Below, one piece after another: positions 10,370 through 20,102 of a stretch of DNA of 43,428 nt; positions within the stretch are counted from its first letter, which is position 1, and the number at the start of each line of letters is the position of its first letter. Location of the stretch: positions 1-43,428 of the forward strand of contig QPMI01000310.1 of NCBI GenBank assembly GCA_004431415.1. Reading direction: 5' to 3'. The notes beneath the pieces are model-generated. The model was not told the DNA's origin, did no database searches, and was given only the letters and a program-made list of their open reading frames with translations. The translations under genes and the position numbers were made by a program. Source of the stretch: Cyanophora paradoxa. Its lineage: Eukaryota > Glaucocystophyceae > Cyanophorales > Cyanophoraceae.

Positions 10370-12064
10370 ATGTCGGCTTTCTCTCTGTCGATTCCCAGCC
10401 ACGCGGCGTGCTCCTCGCACGCTTCGCAGCTAAATCGAGCGGATTTCTGCCGGCAAGACACGCCGCGGCCGCGGTCGCGGACGCAGGTCGTTCGGCATGC
10501 GTTCGAAGCAAGCGAGGCCCTGCGGCCGCGCTCGTTCCAAGCGTACAACGGCCGGAAGCTGCGTGTAGCACACGACGCGACTCCGATCGCGTCTACGACT
10601 CAGCCAGGTGAGCGTGGCCACTGGCACGCGCGCGCGTGCGGGACAGGGAGCGCCCCTGCGAGGGCGCGCATGGCGTCATTTAGACGACCAAATCTCCTCT
10701 CTGACTTCTGCGGTGCAGAGGGGCCTGACCGCTCGAAGCTGGGCCCGACGGACGAGCGCTTCGGCCCGGGCATCGCTATGGGCGCGCGGGAGGTGGAAGA
10801 GAAGCTGCAGGCGGGCAACAAGAAGGACAAGATGCTCGCGCTAACGGCGCTTCGAGACTTGCAGCCGCCGGGCGAGGCCGTGCGACTCCTGTGCGCGGCG
10901 CTCGAGGACGGCAACGCGGACATCCGGGCGACGGCGGCATTCAACCTGGGCGCCCAGCGCGCCTTCCGGGAGGTGCCGGAGACGGTGCCGCGGCTGCTGG
11001 AGCGGCTGGGCCTGGACGCCGACTACTCGGTGCGGGCCTCGGCGGCCGGGGCGCTGGGCTACCTCGAGGACGCCCGCGCCCTCGACGGCCTCGTCTGCGC
11101 TGTCTTCGAGGACACGGGTGCGCGCGCGGCGCGGCGCGATGCGCGGCGCGCGCCGCCCGAACGGCGGGGCGGCAGAGTGGCTGGTGGTCTTCAGCGCGGC
11201 GACGGCGCTGGGGAACCTGCGGGACGCGCGCGCCGTGCCGTGCCTGCTGGACTGCCTGGACCGCGCCGACAGCGAGCTCGTCCAGCAGGCCGCCATCGGC
11301 GCCCTCGGCGAGATCCGCGCCCTCGAGGGTGCCCCCTGCATTCCGCAGCGGCGTGCCCCCCGGGGCCGACCCGCTCTTGCGCAGCCGTGCCGCGCCTGCT
11401 GGCCTTCATGACCTCCCCCGACTACCTCGTCCGCCAGCGCCTCGCCGAGGCCCTGGTGCGCCCTGCCCCCGCAGCCCGCCCGGGGCCTGGGCGCCGGACG
11501 CTGAGCGGCGCCCCCGCAGGGGCGGCTGGTGTGCGCGGCGAGCCTGGAGGCCCTCCAGAGCCTCGCCCGCGACGAGCACCCCAACGTGCGCCCCGCGGCC
11601 CCCGCCCTCGGCGCGGCCCCCGGCGCCTCACGCCGGCTGCGCGGGGCAGGTGCGGGACGCGGCGAGGATCTCGCTGCGGGGCCTGCGCACGAAGGAAGCC
11701 CTCGACCAGATCATGCAGCAGATCAGGCGCCCCGCCCCCGCGCCCCGCCCGCGCGCCCCTCGGCCCCGCTGACCCTCGGGCCCGGCCCCGCAGCGACTCG
11801 AAGGCCGGGGCGAGGACGGCGGCCTCGTGTACGGCCTCCCGAACCGGCCCGCGCCCTCCCGGGCCGCCGCCCGCAGGCCCCGCGGCCGCCGCCGGGGCCG
11901 CTGGGCGGGCAGTCCTCGGGGCCGGCGACGAGCTGGCGCGCATGCTGAGCGCCGAGGTCGCGCGGCGCCGCGCCGAGGGCCCCGCCCCGGGCGACGAGGC
12001 GGCCGGCGACCAGGAGGGCGGCGACGGCGAGGACGACGCCGAGGGGCCGAGGGGCGCGCTGTGA
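10370..12064 (+). CDS. HEAT-repeat PBS-lyase-like protein, probably plastid-targeted
   Basis: An all-helical HEAT/EZ-repeat protein of the kind annotated as phycobilisome-lyase-like in cyanobacteria and algae. The leader (from ATG 10370, MSAFSLSIPSHAACSSHASQ) is Ser/Ala-rich and Arg-containing, as expected for a targeting peptide. An intron at 10608-10718 has GTGAGC, a CTGAC branch point and GCAG. The body begins REVEEKLQAGNKKDKMLALT and continues with RATAAFNLG, YSVRASAAGALGYLEDARAL, then EWLVVFSAATALGNLRDARA (exon 11176-11328), VQQAAIGALGEIRAL, AVPRLLAFMTSPDYLVRQRL (from 11385) and LQSLARDEHPNVR (from 11520). Joins at 11117/11176, 11328/11385 and 11455/11520 hold the frame. The C terminus is acidic. 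It lacks any catalytic signature; it may bind pigment-protein or act as a scaffold. Exons after 11600 are approximate. The 111-nt first intron is a multiple of three, so retention would not shift the frame. Confidence 0.82.
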   Translation: MSAFSLSIPSHAACSSHASQLNRADFCRQDTPRPRSRTQVVRHAFEASEALRPRSFQAYNGRKLRVAHDATPIASTTQPGERGHWHARACGTGSAPARARMASFRRPNLLSDFCGAEGPDRSKLGPTDERFGPGIAMGAREVEEKLQAGNKKDKMLALTALRDLQPPGEAVRLLCAALEDGNADIRATAAFNLGAQRAFREVPETVPRLLERLGLDADYSVRASAAGALGYLEDARALDGLVCAVFEDTGARAARRDARRAPPERRGGRVAGGLQRGDGAGEPAGRARRAVPAGLPGPRRQRARPAGRHRRPRRDPRPRGCPLHSAAACPPGPTRSCAAVPRLLAFMTSPDYLVRQRLAEALVRPAPAARPGPGRRTLSGAPAGAAGVRGEPGGPPEPRPRRAPQRAPRGPRPRRGPRRLTPAARGRCGTRRGSRCGACARRKPSTRSCSRSGAPPPRPARAPLGPADPRARPRSDSKAGARTAASCTASRTGPRPPGPPPAGPAAAAGAAGRAVLGAGDELARMLSAEVARRRAEGPAPGDEAAGDQEGGDGEDDAEGPRGAL

Positions 12065-12523
12065 GCCCCGCCTCCGCCCTCCCCGAGTCGCTTCTCCCCC
12101 GCCCGCCTGCAGATCGATCCACTGCGAATCTCTTGCGCGGCCATCAGATCTATAGCTAGGGCCAGCCTTCTGAATCTCTACGAGAGCCGTGTATAGGGGC
12201 GCTTTCTTTGTTATGCATGTCGGCTGTAGATCTAGCTATGGATTGCGTATGCATTGCATGACGTTCTCAGGCCTTTCAAGTTTAGTTTTGATTAGATTGA
12301 TCGTGTGATACTATGTGTGAACTATTTATACTGCAGCTGCATGTAGCTTCCTGATCTGGTCCCTAATCCTTGTTCATGCGGCGAGCCTGAACGCTAACAT
12401 GTGCAGAGAACCTAAGCACCATCCTGGCATCACAATTACCCTTTCCCTTCTACCGAACGCCAAGGGAGCGCGCGAGCGCGAAACGAAACGGGCGGGAGGC
12501 GGCGGGGGAGCCTCGCGGGGGCC
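12065..12523. other. Intergenic region between convergent genes
   Basis: Lower-GC DNA between the stop codons of the HEAT gene (+) and a disordered-protein gene (-). It contains TCTATAGCTAG at 12149-12159, 85 nt after the HEAT-gene stop, a word that recurs elsewhere in this window. No gene is visible. Confidence 0.55.
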
Positions 12524-15500
12524 TCAGCTGTTGAGGAGCTTAAAGAGGCGCCGCTCCATCGCCTCCTCCTTCTTGCGCGGCGGCCGCGCCGCCGCCGCCG
12601 CCCCCGCCGGGGCGGCGCCGGCGCCTCCCCCGCCGGCAGCAGCTGCAGGCCGCCGGCGTTGAGGGCCGCAGCGGCCGCCGAGTCGGGGCGGGGCGGGCGG
12701 GGCGGGGCGGGGAGGGCGTCGGGGTCGGGGCCGTCGTCGGGGGGGCGGGAGGAGCCGGCGGAGCCGAGGCGGCCCCTGCGTACGCGGGCGAGGCGGGCCT
12801 CTAGCTTCCGCTCGAGCTCCCACTGCTCGGGGGAGAGGAGGGCGAAGATCTGGATGGCGTTCCGCGACGTCTGGTTCTCGTCGAACATCATCGCCTCCAC
12901 CTCCGCCGCCTGCCCCCCGTGAGCCCTCGAGGCGGGCGGGGGCAGCGGGCGGGCGGGGCGGACGCGGGCGAGCTCGGCCTGGCGCTGCTTCTCCTGGAGG
13001 CGCCGGGCGGCCTCCGCGGGGCCGTCGGCCGCGAGCAGCCGCCGCCGCTCCTGCCGCCTCCGCTCCTCCTCGCCCGCCTCCGCCTCCCCGGCCGCCGCCC
13101 CGCTCCGCCTGCCGCCCCCGTGAGGCCCCGGCGAGGGGGCGCGAGCCCGGCAGGCGCGCACGCGGAGGAGCCGCCGAGGCGCTGCGAGGAGGGGCCGAGA
13201 GGGGCGACGGGTCGCGGGCGGCGTCGCGGGGCGAGGAGCGGGCCGAGGCGGGGGCCGAGCGGGCGCCGCCGGCGGGGCCGCCAGGTTCGAGCCGCTCGCC
13301 GGGGCGACCCGGGGGCGGATGGCGCCTTCGCCGGCCCGGGCCCCGCCCCCGCGCCCTCCCCCGCCTCGCCCGCGGCGTCGTCGCGCTCTCCGATGCCCCC
13401 TGCCCCGCCCCGCCGCGCGCGCCGGCTGCGGGGAAGCGTCAACGGCAGCTGGCCGCGGGGAGCTGGGCGGGCGGGGCGGGGCGGGGCGCACGGGTCGGCG
13501 GGGCGCGGCTGCAGGACCTCCAGAGGCACCTCGGTCTTGAAGACGGGCGACTTGGCCCGCGGCGGCGGCGCCGGGGCGAGAGGGCGCGCCCCGCCGCCGC
13601 CCTCCGCCCCGCCGCCCTCTCCCCACCGTGCACCGTCCTCGGCCGCGCCGCCCGCGCCGCCGCCGGCGGGTCCGCGGCCGCCGGCGGGGCCGCCGCGGGG
13701 CCTGTGGCCTTGGGGGAGCCGGGCGGGCTTGGGGGCGGGGGCGCGGAGCCGACGCGGGGCGGGCGGGCCGGGGCGGGGGTCTCCTGGACGGGGACCGGCG
13801 GCTTCGCCGGCCGCGAGGCGGGCCGCGGGTTCCAGGCGCGGCCTGCCGGCAGCGCCTCGCGTCAGGCGGGCGAGGGGCCGAAGGAGGGGGCGGGGGCGCG
13901 GACCGCGCATGAGGTCGTCGGCGGTGAGGGCCTTGCGGGGGCGACGGCGACGGCGAGCTCCCGGTACGCCTGCCGCCGCTTCCCCACCGGCATGGCCCCC
14001 AGCTCCTCGGCGCCCGCCGCCGCCGCCGCCAGCGCCGCCGCCGCCGACGCCGAGCGCGCCCGCCCCTGCGGCGCGATCGCCGGCAGCCGCTCCTTGCGGC
14101 CCCTGCGGGCGCGCGGCGGTCTGAGCGGGGTGGGAGGGGGCGCGGGGGAGGGCGGGGCGCGCGCCTCCCGCCGAGCTCCTCCTCGCTGGAGCTGCCCTCC
14201 CCGCCCCACGCCGCCCGCGGCGCCCCCGCCCCGCCCCCGCTTCGGGCTCCCCGCCAGCGGCACCCCGCCGCCACCCCGCCACCCGCCGCTGCCCCGACGC
14301 CGCCGCCGCCGCAGCGCGCTGCGCCGGCGAGGGCGGGCTCTCGGGCTCCGCCGCAGGGCCCGGGGCCGGGGCCCGCCGCTCGGCGCTGCGGGAGCGGTGC
14401 GCCCGCTTGGGCCTCTGGGGCGACGCCAGCTCCGCCCGCTCGGAGCCCTCGGGGCCCGCCCCGCGCCCCGCCCCGACCCGCCCAGCGTCGCGGGGCCGTC
14501 GGGCTGCGCCCCATCGGCCCCGCCCGCCCTGCCCGCCGCCGGCGCCGGGGCCGGCCCGGGCTCCTGCGGCGGCGCCGGCTTCTTCTTGCGCCTCCGCTTC
14601 GGCCGCTGCGGCGGGGCGGGCGCGGCGGCGGCGTGCTCCTCGTCCTCGTCACCGGCGAGGCCGCCGCGGGCGAGGAGGAGGCGCGGTCCGGGAGGCCGGG
14701 GCGGCCCGAGCCACTCCCCGTGCTCCCGTCCCACGCCGACCCCCACGGGCCCCCTCCCCCTCCGCCTCCGCCTCCTCCGCCGGCGCCCCTCCGGCCCCGC
14801 CTGCCCGTCCCCCGCCCCTCCGCCGGGGCGGCGAGGGGCCCCCTCGTCGTGGCGGCGCGGCCGGGCCGCCCCGGGCCGGCGAGGTACGCGCGGCGCAGCA
14901 TCTCCGCCCGCTCCTGCAGCTTCTTCGACATGGGCGCCGCCGCCCTCCGCGCCGCCCCCGCCCCGCCTGTGGGTGCGGGTGCGGGTGCGGCCCGCCCGAC
15001 GCCTGCATCGCCATCGCTATGCTGCTGACCGCCGCCGCCGGCGGCGTCGCCGACGGCTGCAGCGCCGCGCCGAAGAGCGGACCGACCGTGCCCGGCCGCG
15101 CCGCCGGCCACGCCACGCCCGAAGCTGGCCCGTGCCTCGTCCCCGGCTGCGGTCGCTGCTGATGCTGCTGCTGATGCTGATGCTGCTGCGGGGGCTGCGC
15201 GCGCGAAGTCCCGTGATCCCCCCCTGCTTCATCGTCCTTGTACTCTTCTTCTTCCTCCTCAGTCTCGTCCTGCCACTCGCCGCTCTCCTCGGCGCTCTCC
15301 TCCCAGGCGCCGAGGGAGCCGGGCTGCGCGGCGACCGCTTCCCGCCGCTCCTGCGGGGCGGCGATCGCCTCCGGCAGGGCCGCGTCCTGCGAGAGCTGCC
15401 GCTGGAGGTCACGCAGCGCCTCCGCCACCGCCTCGTCCTGCGAGCGCGACACCCGCAGCTGCGGCGCCTTCTGCGAGCGCCTGGCCTCCGAGCCGCGCGC

Positions 15501-15695
15501 CAGCGGCTCGCTGCTGCTGTTCCTGCTCACTCCGGAGGAGTCCTGAGCGTCCTTGAGGTGCGGCAGCGAGCCGGAGAGGCTCTGGCTGAGGCTCACGGCG
15601 CTGCGGCTCGACGGCGCTGGGGACCTGCTGAACAGCCAGTCGTCAAAGGCACGGCCCAGCGCCGCCTCGCTGAGGTCGACTGAGCTATTGGCCAT
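12524..15695 (-). CDS. Large disordered basic protein, function unknown
   Basis: The start at 15695 (MANSSVDLSEAALGRAFDDW) opens a Ser/Gln/Glu-rich N terminus with an acidic patch (EWQDETEEEEEEYKDDE) and a His/Gln-rich stretch. The following exons carry MSKKLQERAEMLRRAYLAG (from about 14932), PKRRRKKKPAPPQEP, RKERLPAIAPQGRARSA, VGKRRQAYRELAVAV and AKSPVFKTEVPLEVLQ. A charged helical region near 13090-12960 (EEERRRQERRRLLAAD) is followed by the best-conserved-looking block, EVEAMMFDENQTSRNAIQIF and ALLSPEQWELERKLEARLAR (about 12910-12790). The last residues are RKKEEAMERRLFKLLNS. Composition and basic clusters suggest a nuclear protein. I do not recognise the family. Between the named blocks all three frames are open, so the exon structure there is uncertain. 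Confidence 0.55.
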
Positions 15696-16034
15696 GCTTC
15701 TTTGCCGCGCACAGCTCGTTGTGCCAAAACGGCCGACAGCGCGCTATTCCTAGGGTGCCGCGCTGCTCAGCCGATCCGGTTCGTAGCTCAGGTTTCTTAG
15801 CTAAATGCGAAGAGAGGCATGCACGGCCTTCAAAAAGGGCCTGGGAGGCCGCCTTGCAAAAAACAGAGAAGAGCCGTACCCCGCTGAAGATTGCGTACCC
15901 GGTGGGTACAAACGGTGCAGTCGTCTGGCGAGTCGCCGGCCCTCGGTCTGAGACATTCCTAAGGACCAGTAGAACACAACGACCGTCTGGTAGCCGCAGG
16001 CCGGCCACAGCGCACGCGCCGTCGCTAGAACACC
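15696..16034. promoter_or_regulatory. Divergent intergenic region between two disordered-protein genes
   Basis: A 339-bp gap separates two genes whose 5' ends face outward. It should hold both promoters. Its GC content is lower than in the flanking exons. No named motif was identified. Confidence 0.4.
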
Positions 16035-18600
16035 ATGTTCTCGCGGGCGCCCACCCTGCGGGATCCGGACGCGGATAGAGGCGCCACGAGGATCCCGGCC
16101 CCGGTAGCGAGGAAGTCCGTGCACTTTACAGGCAGCGAACGCTCGGACAAGCCCAAATCCCGCAGCGCCTCCCGCAGCAACAGCAACAGCCCCCCCTCGA
16201 AGTCAGCGCCCACGAGTGCCAACCAGAGCGCCTCGAATTCGCCTCCCTCGAGGCCGCAGACCGCCGCCGCGCCCAAATCCGTCAGCCCTCCGACGCGGAC
16301 GCCGCCGTCGGCTTTCTCGCGCCACTCGGTGGGAAGCGTGCCGCACGTCGTGCCCGCCGTCGTGCACACGAAGGAAGTCCAGACGAAGAAGGCCCTCGAG
16401 GTGCGCCCTTAGCTACGATTTCGCGGCGAGCTGGCGCCCCCCGACGCCTCCGCAGGCGGAGGTGAAGCGGCTTCAGGATGTCCTCGACCAGTTCAAAGGT
16501 CCGAGGGCGCTTCGCGCCAGGGCTGTGCGCGCCGCCGACGCGCGGGCGCAGAGAAGAACGAGAAGCTGCAGGAGTCGCACCAGATCCTGGCGCAGACGCT
16601 GGACCTGACGAGGACGCAGATCCAGCTGAACCTTGTGCAGGCGCGCGGCCAAATGCAGCAGCTCGCCCTCGCCCAGGGCGAGTCCCTCCCCGCGTTCCCC
16701 CACCCCCTCCACCAGCCAGGCGAGCGCGCGCGCTGCCCAGTGCGCCCCGTCAGCCCCGCCCCCTCTGACGCCCCTCGTCGCCTCGCAGTGGCGGTGCGGC
16801 CGATGACGGCGCCGGCGGCGCGGGCGCGGGCGGCGGTCGGGGCGGAGCAGGGCGAGATGGAGCGGAACCTGTCGTTCCAGGGGAAGCTGCAGCGGCTGCG
16901 GCAGAGGCTCTCGCAGTCCAACCAGCAGCTCGAGGCGAACCTCAACTTCGCCCGCTCCATCGCCGGCAACTTCCGCCTGACCGCCTCCGGCGCCGCCGCG
17001 ATGGCCGCCACCGGCGCCGCCGCCGACCGCAGCCCGCCCCCGCAGCCGGCCGCCCCGCCCCCGGCTCCCGCATCCCCTCCCGGGCCCGGCACGACTGCCG
17101 CCGCCGCCGCCGCCGCCCCACCGCGCACGCCCCTCCCGCTCCAGCCGCCCCCGCGGCTCCCTCCGGGTCTCCGGTGGCGGAGGGGGCGGAGCGGGGCGAG
17201 AGCCCGCCGCCCATGCACGATGGGCCGGAGACGGGGCGGGGGCCAGGGCCGGGACTCGGCCTCTCGCCCTCGGCGCCGCGGCGCATCGTGGAGATCGCCA
17301 ACAATGCGGCGTCCATCTTGCGGGCCATGCCGCACACCGCCGCCGCCCTCGCCGCCCGCCTCCCCGTCGCCACCGTCGCCGCCTCCATCGGCAAGCCCGC
17401 CGACGCACCTTCCGCTCCCGCCCCTGCCCCCGTCTCCCGCATCCCCGTCCGCCGCCCCGAGGCGCCCCGCTCCCCTCCCCAGCCCGCACCGGCCCAGGCG
17501 GCGCCCCGGCGGCCGCCGCGCCGGCGCCGGCCCCTTCGCCGCCTGCGCCGGGCCGGGCCCGCTGGAGGAGCCGGAGAGTAGCGAGATGGAGGGCTGGGGG
17601 AGAGCAGCGGCGGCGAGGCGCGCGGCTACGAGGCCGGTGCCGAGGCGGACGAGACGGCGCCGAGCGGGGCGACGGCCCCGACGCCGACGCCGCCGACGAC
17701 GAGCGCGGCAGCGAGGGCGGCGACCGCAGCCTCTCCCCGCCCCGCCGCCCCTCCGCCTCCCCGCCGTCTCCCGAAGCCCTCGCCGAAGCCCTCGCCCCGC
17801 CTCGTCAAGGGCGGCCCCGCCGCCGCGTGCGCAGCGGCCCCCGCCCGCCCCGCGCCCCCGCTGCCCCTCACCCGCCCGCACGCAGGGCGAAGGGCGCCGG
17901 GCGCGGCAAGCCGGCGGGCGCCCCGCGACCGCCTCGAAGGCCGCCGCCGGTGCGCGCGCGCCGTCGCCCCCTGTGCCCGCCGCGCCGGCCGACGCCGCGG
18001 GCGGGCGGGCGCGCAGGCAAGTCGATGCTGCCGCGGCCATCGAGCGCGGCCGGCGGGGCGCGCTCGGCGCCCGTGAGCCCCAACACGAGCGTGAACAAGA
18101 GGCCCTGGGCCCCTGCAGGGGCGCCCGCCCCGCGGCGGCCGCCCCGTCGGGCCCCTCGGGCCCGCCCCGCCGCCCAAGCCGGCCGTCCCCAAGGCGCGCG
18201 CCTCGGCCTCCTCGATCCCGACGCGGCGCGCCTCCGCCGGCCCCGCCGGGTCCGCCTCCGCCGCCGGGCGCGGCTCGTCGGGCATCCCGCGGCCCTCGAG
18301 CGCCGCCGCCCGGCCGGCCACCGCGGGGCGCCGGCCCCGGGGCCAAGAAGGGCGGGCCGCCGGCCTCGCTGCTGCGGCCGACGGCGGCCTCGAAGGCGAA
18401 GGCGGCCGGCGGGGCCGGCGCGGCGCGCAAGCAGGGCGGGCGGCGGGGGCCCCGCGCCGCGGGCGGCGTCGCCGACGGACGAGGGCCCGGCGCCCCTCGA
18501 GGCCGCCCCGAGGCCGGCTTCGTCGACTCGGCAGAGTCCCCGGCGCCCTCCTCCCCGGGCGGCCCGCCCCTACTCCCCGCCCGTCCCGCCGTCGCCGCCC

Positions 18601-18634
<34 letters not shown>

Positions 18635-19847
18635 GGGCGGGCACGGGCCGACGCGGCTCTCGTACCCGTCGGACACGGACAGCGGCGGGGAGGAGGACGA
18701 GCTGCTCGCCCGCACGCGGAACCTCCTCTCGGGGGCCCCGCAGCCGCCGCGGCCGCCGCGGGCTCTGCGGGGCGGCCGGGGCGCCCCGCGGCGGCGACGA
18801 GCGACTCGGACGCCTCGCCGAGCCCCTCGCGCACCTCCTCCGCCGTCATCCGCTCCGCCCTCGGCCCTGCCCCGCCCCCGCCCCGCCGCGAAGCCGGCTC
18901 CGGCGGGGCCGGCGGGGCGCGGGGGCGGGGCGGCGCGGGCGATGGACGAGCTGGCGGCGCTGCTCTCGGACGGCCCGGGCTCGCCGGCCTCCTCCTCCAA
19001 CTCCCCGCCGCCTCCCCCGCCGCCGCCGCCGCCCGCCGCGCGACCGCGACGCCCTCGCCTCGCCGCCCGCGCGCGGCCAGCCGCCCCGCGCGGGGCTCGC
19101 CTCCCTCGGGGCGGCCCCCTCGGCATCTCCGTGGAGATCGAGGGCGGCAGCGAGGGGAGGGGGAGGGGAGGCGGGGCGGGGCGGTGCGGGGGCGGGCGGG
19201 GCCTGGGGGTGCGGGACGCGATGAGCGCCCTCTTCTCCGACGACGACCGGGACGCCCCTCGCCCTTCGAGGCCGCCGCCTCCCCGTCCCGCTCCCGCACC
19301 CCACACCCGCCCCGCCCCGCCCCGACTCCTCCCCGTCCCCTTCTCCGCCGCCCCGACCCCGCCCGCCCGGTCCCAGCCCCAGCCCCAGCCCCAGCCCCAG
19401 CCCAGCCCCTGCCGCTCCTCTCGCTCCCCCGCCCCAGTTCCCGCTACGATGCCAGCCGCGGCGCCGGCGGCGGGCCCCTGCGGCGCCGGCGCGGACCTCC
19501 GCCCCGCCGGCAGACGAGTCGTTCGACGCGGGGGACAGCGACGGCGAGGGGGAGGCCCCGGGGGTGACGAGTTCGACTTCGACCTGCCCCGGCCCCGGGC
19601 CCCCGCCCCTCGCCCTCGCCCCGCCCGCCCCCTCGCCGACCCGACCCCAGCGCCGGCCCAGCGCCGGCCCCAGCGCCGGCCCCGCCCCGGCCCGGCCCCG
19701 CCCCGGCCCCGCCCGGCCCCGGCCCCGGCCCCGGCCCCGGCGCCAGCGCCGGCAAAGCCCGGGGCCGTCGTGGGGAGCCTGAACTACGTCGAGTCGGACG
19801 AGGACGAGGACGAGGAGGACGACGACGCGGAGCTCGACCTCCCTTAG
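16035..19847 (+). CDS. Coiled-coil, mostly disordered protein with acidic tail
   Basis: ATG at 16035 starts a Ser/Pro-rich, basic N terminus (MFSRAPTLRDPDADRGATRI). After an intron starting GTGCGCCC at about 16400, a coiled coil follows in pieces: EVKRLQDVLDQFK, NEKLQESHQILAQTLDLTRT, QLNLVQARGQMQQLALAQ, then after another intron ERNLSFQGKLQRLRQRLSQS and QLEANLNFARSIAGNF. A further ordered-looking block is RRIVEIANNAASILRAMPHT near 17280-17340. The remaining 2 kb is Pro/Ala/Arg-rich with short acidic islands (YPSDTDSGGEEDELL, DELAALLSDGPGS, MSALFSDDD) and ends NYVESDEDEDEEDDDAELDL before the stop at 19845-19847. I do not recognise the family; a chromosome- or cytoskeleton-associated scaffold would fit the layout but is only a guess. 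Exon limits between 17400 and 19700 are uncertain. Confidence 0.55.
19373..19412 (+). repeat. CAGCCC tandem repeat
   Basis: Six-base CAGCCC units are repeated in tandem within the disordered part of the plus-strand coiled-coil gene. The array may encode a Pro/Gln dipeptide run or be intronic; the frame is uncertain. Confidence 0.8.
19648..19755 (+). repeat. GC-only minisatellite (CAGCGCCGGCCC / CCCCGGCC units)
   Basis: Imperfect units of CAGCGCCGGCCC followed by CCCCGGCC run for about 100 bp just before the final acidic exon of the coiled-coil gene. Length polymorphism is likely in such an array. Confidence 0.8.
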
Positions 19848-20102
19848 CCCCACCCTCCCTCCGTCTCCTTTGCTGCAGCGTAATGCATGCAACGAGCACT
19901 GCTGCAGCCAACGCCCGTGACAGCCCGCCGGCCGCACCAAACAGATAGTACGGCGGGCCGATCCACCCATCGCTATCGGTTTGCGGGCGGGGGGTAATAC
20001 GTATACTGCGCTGCACGCCGTCGTCGGCGTCGGCGCTGGACCGCCCTCAAAAGGCTCGGAAGCGTGGCGGGCTTGGATGCCGACCCCGCGCCTTCCGGAT
20101 CG

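Noticed and set aside
12436-15111. Single 891-codon minus-strand protein without introns
   Set aside because: Its stop does not match the well-formed C terminus ending at 12524, and coding-looking blocks occur in other frames, so an intron-containing model fits better.
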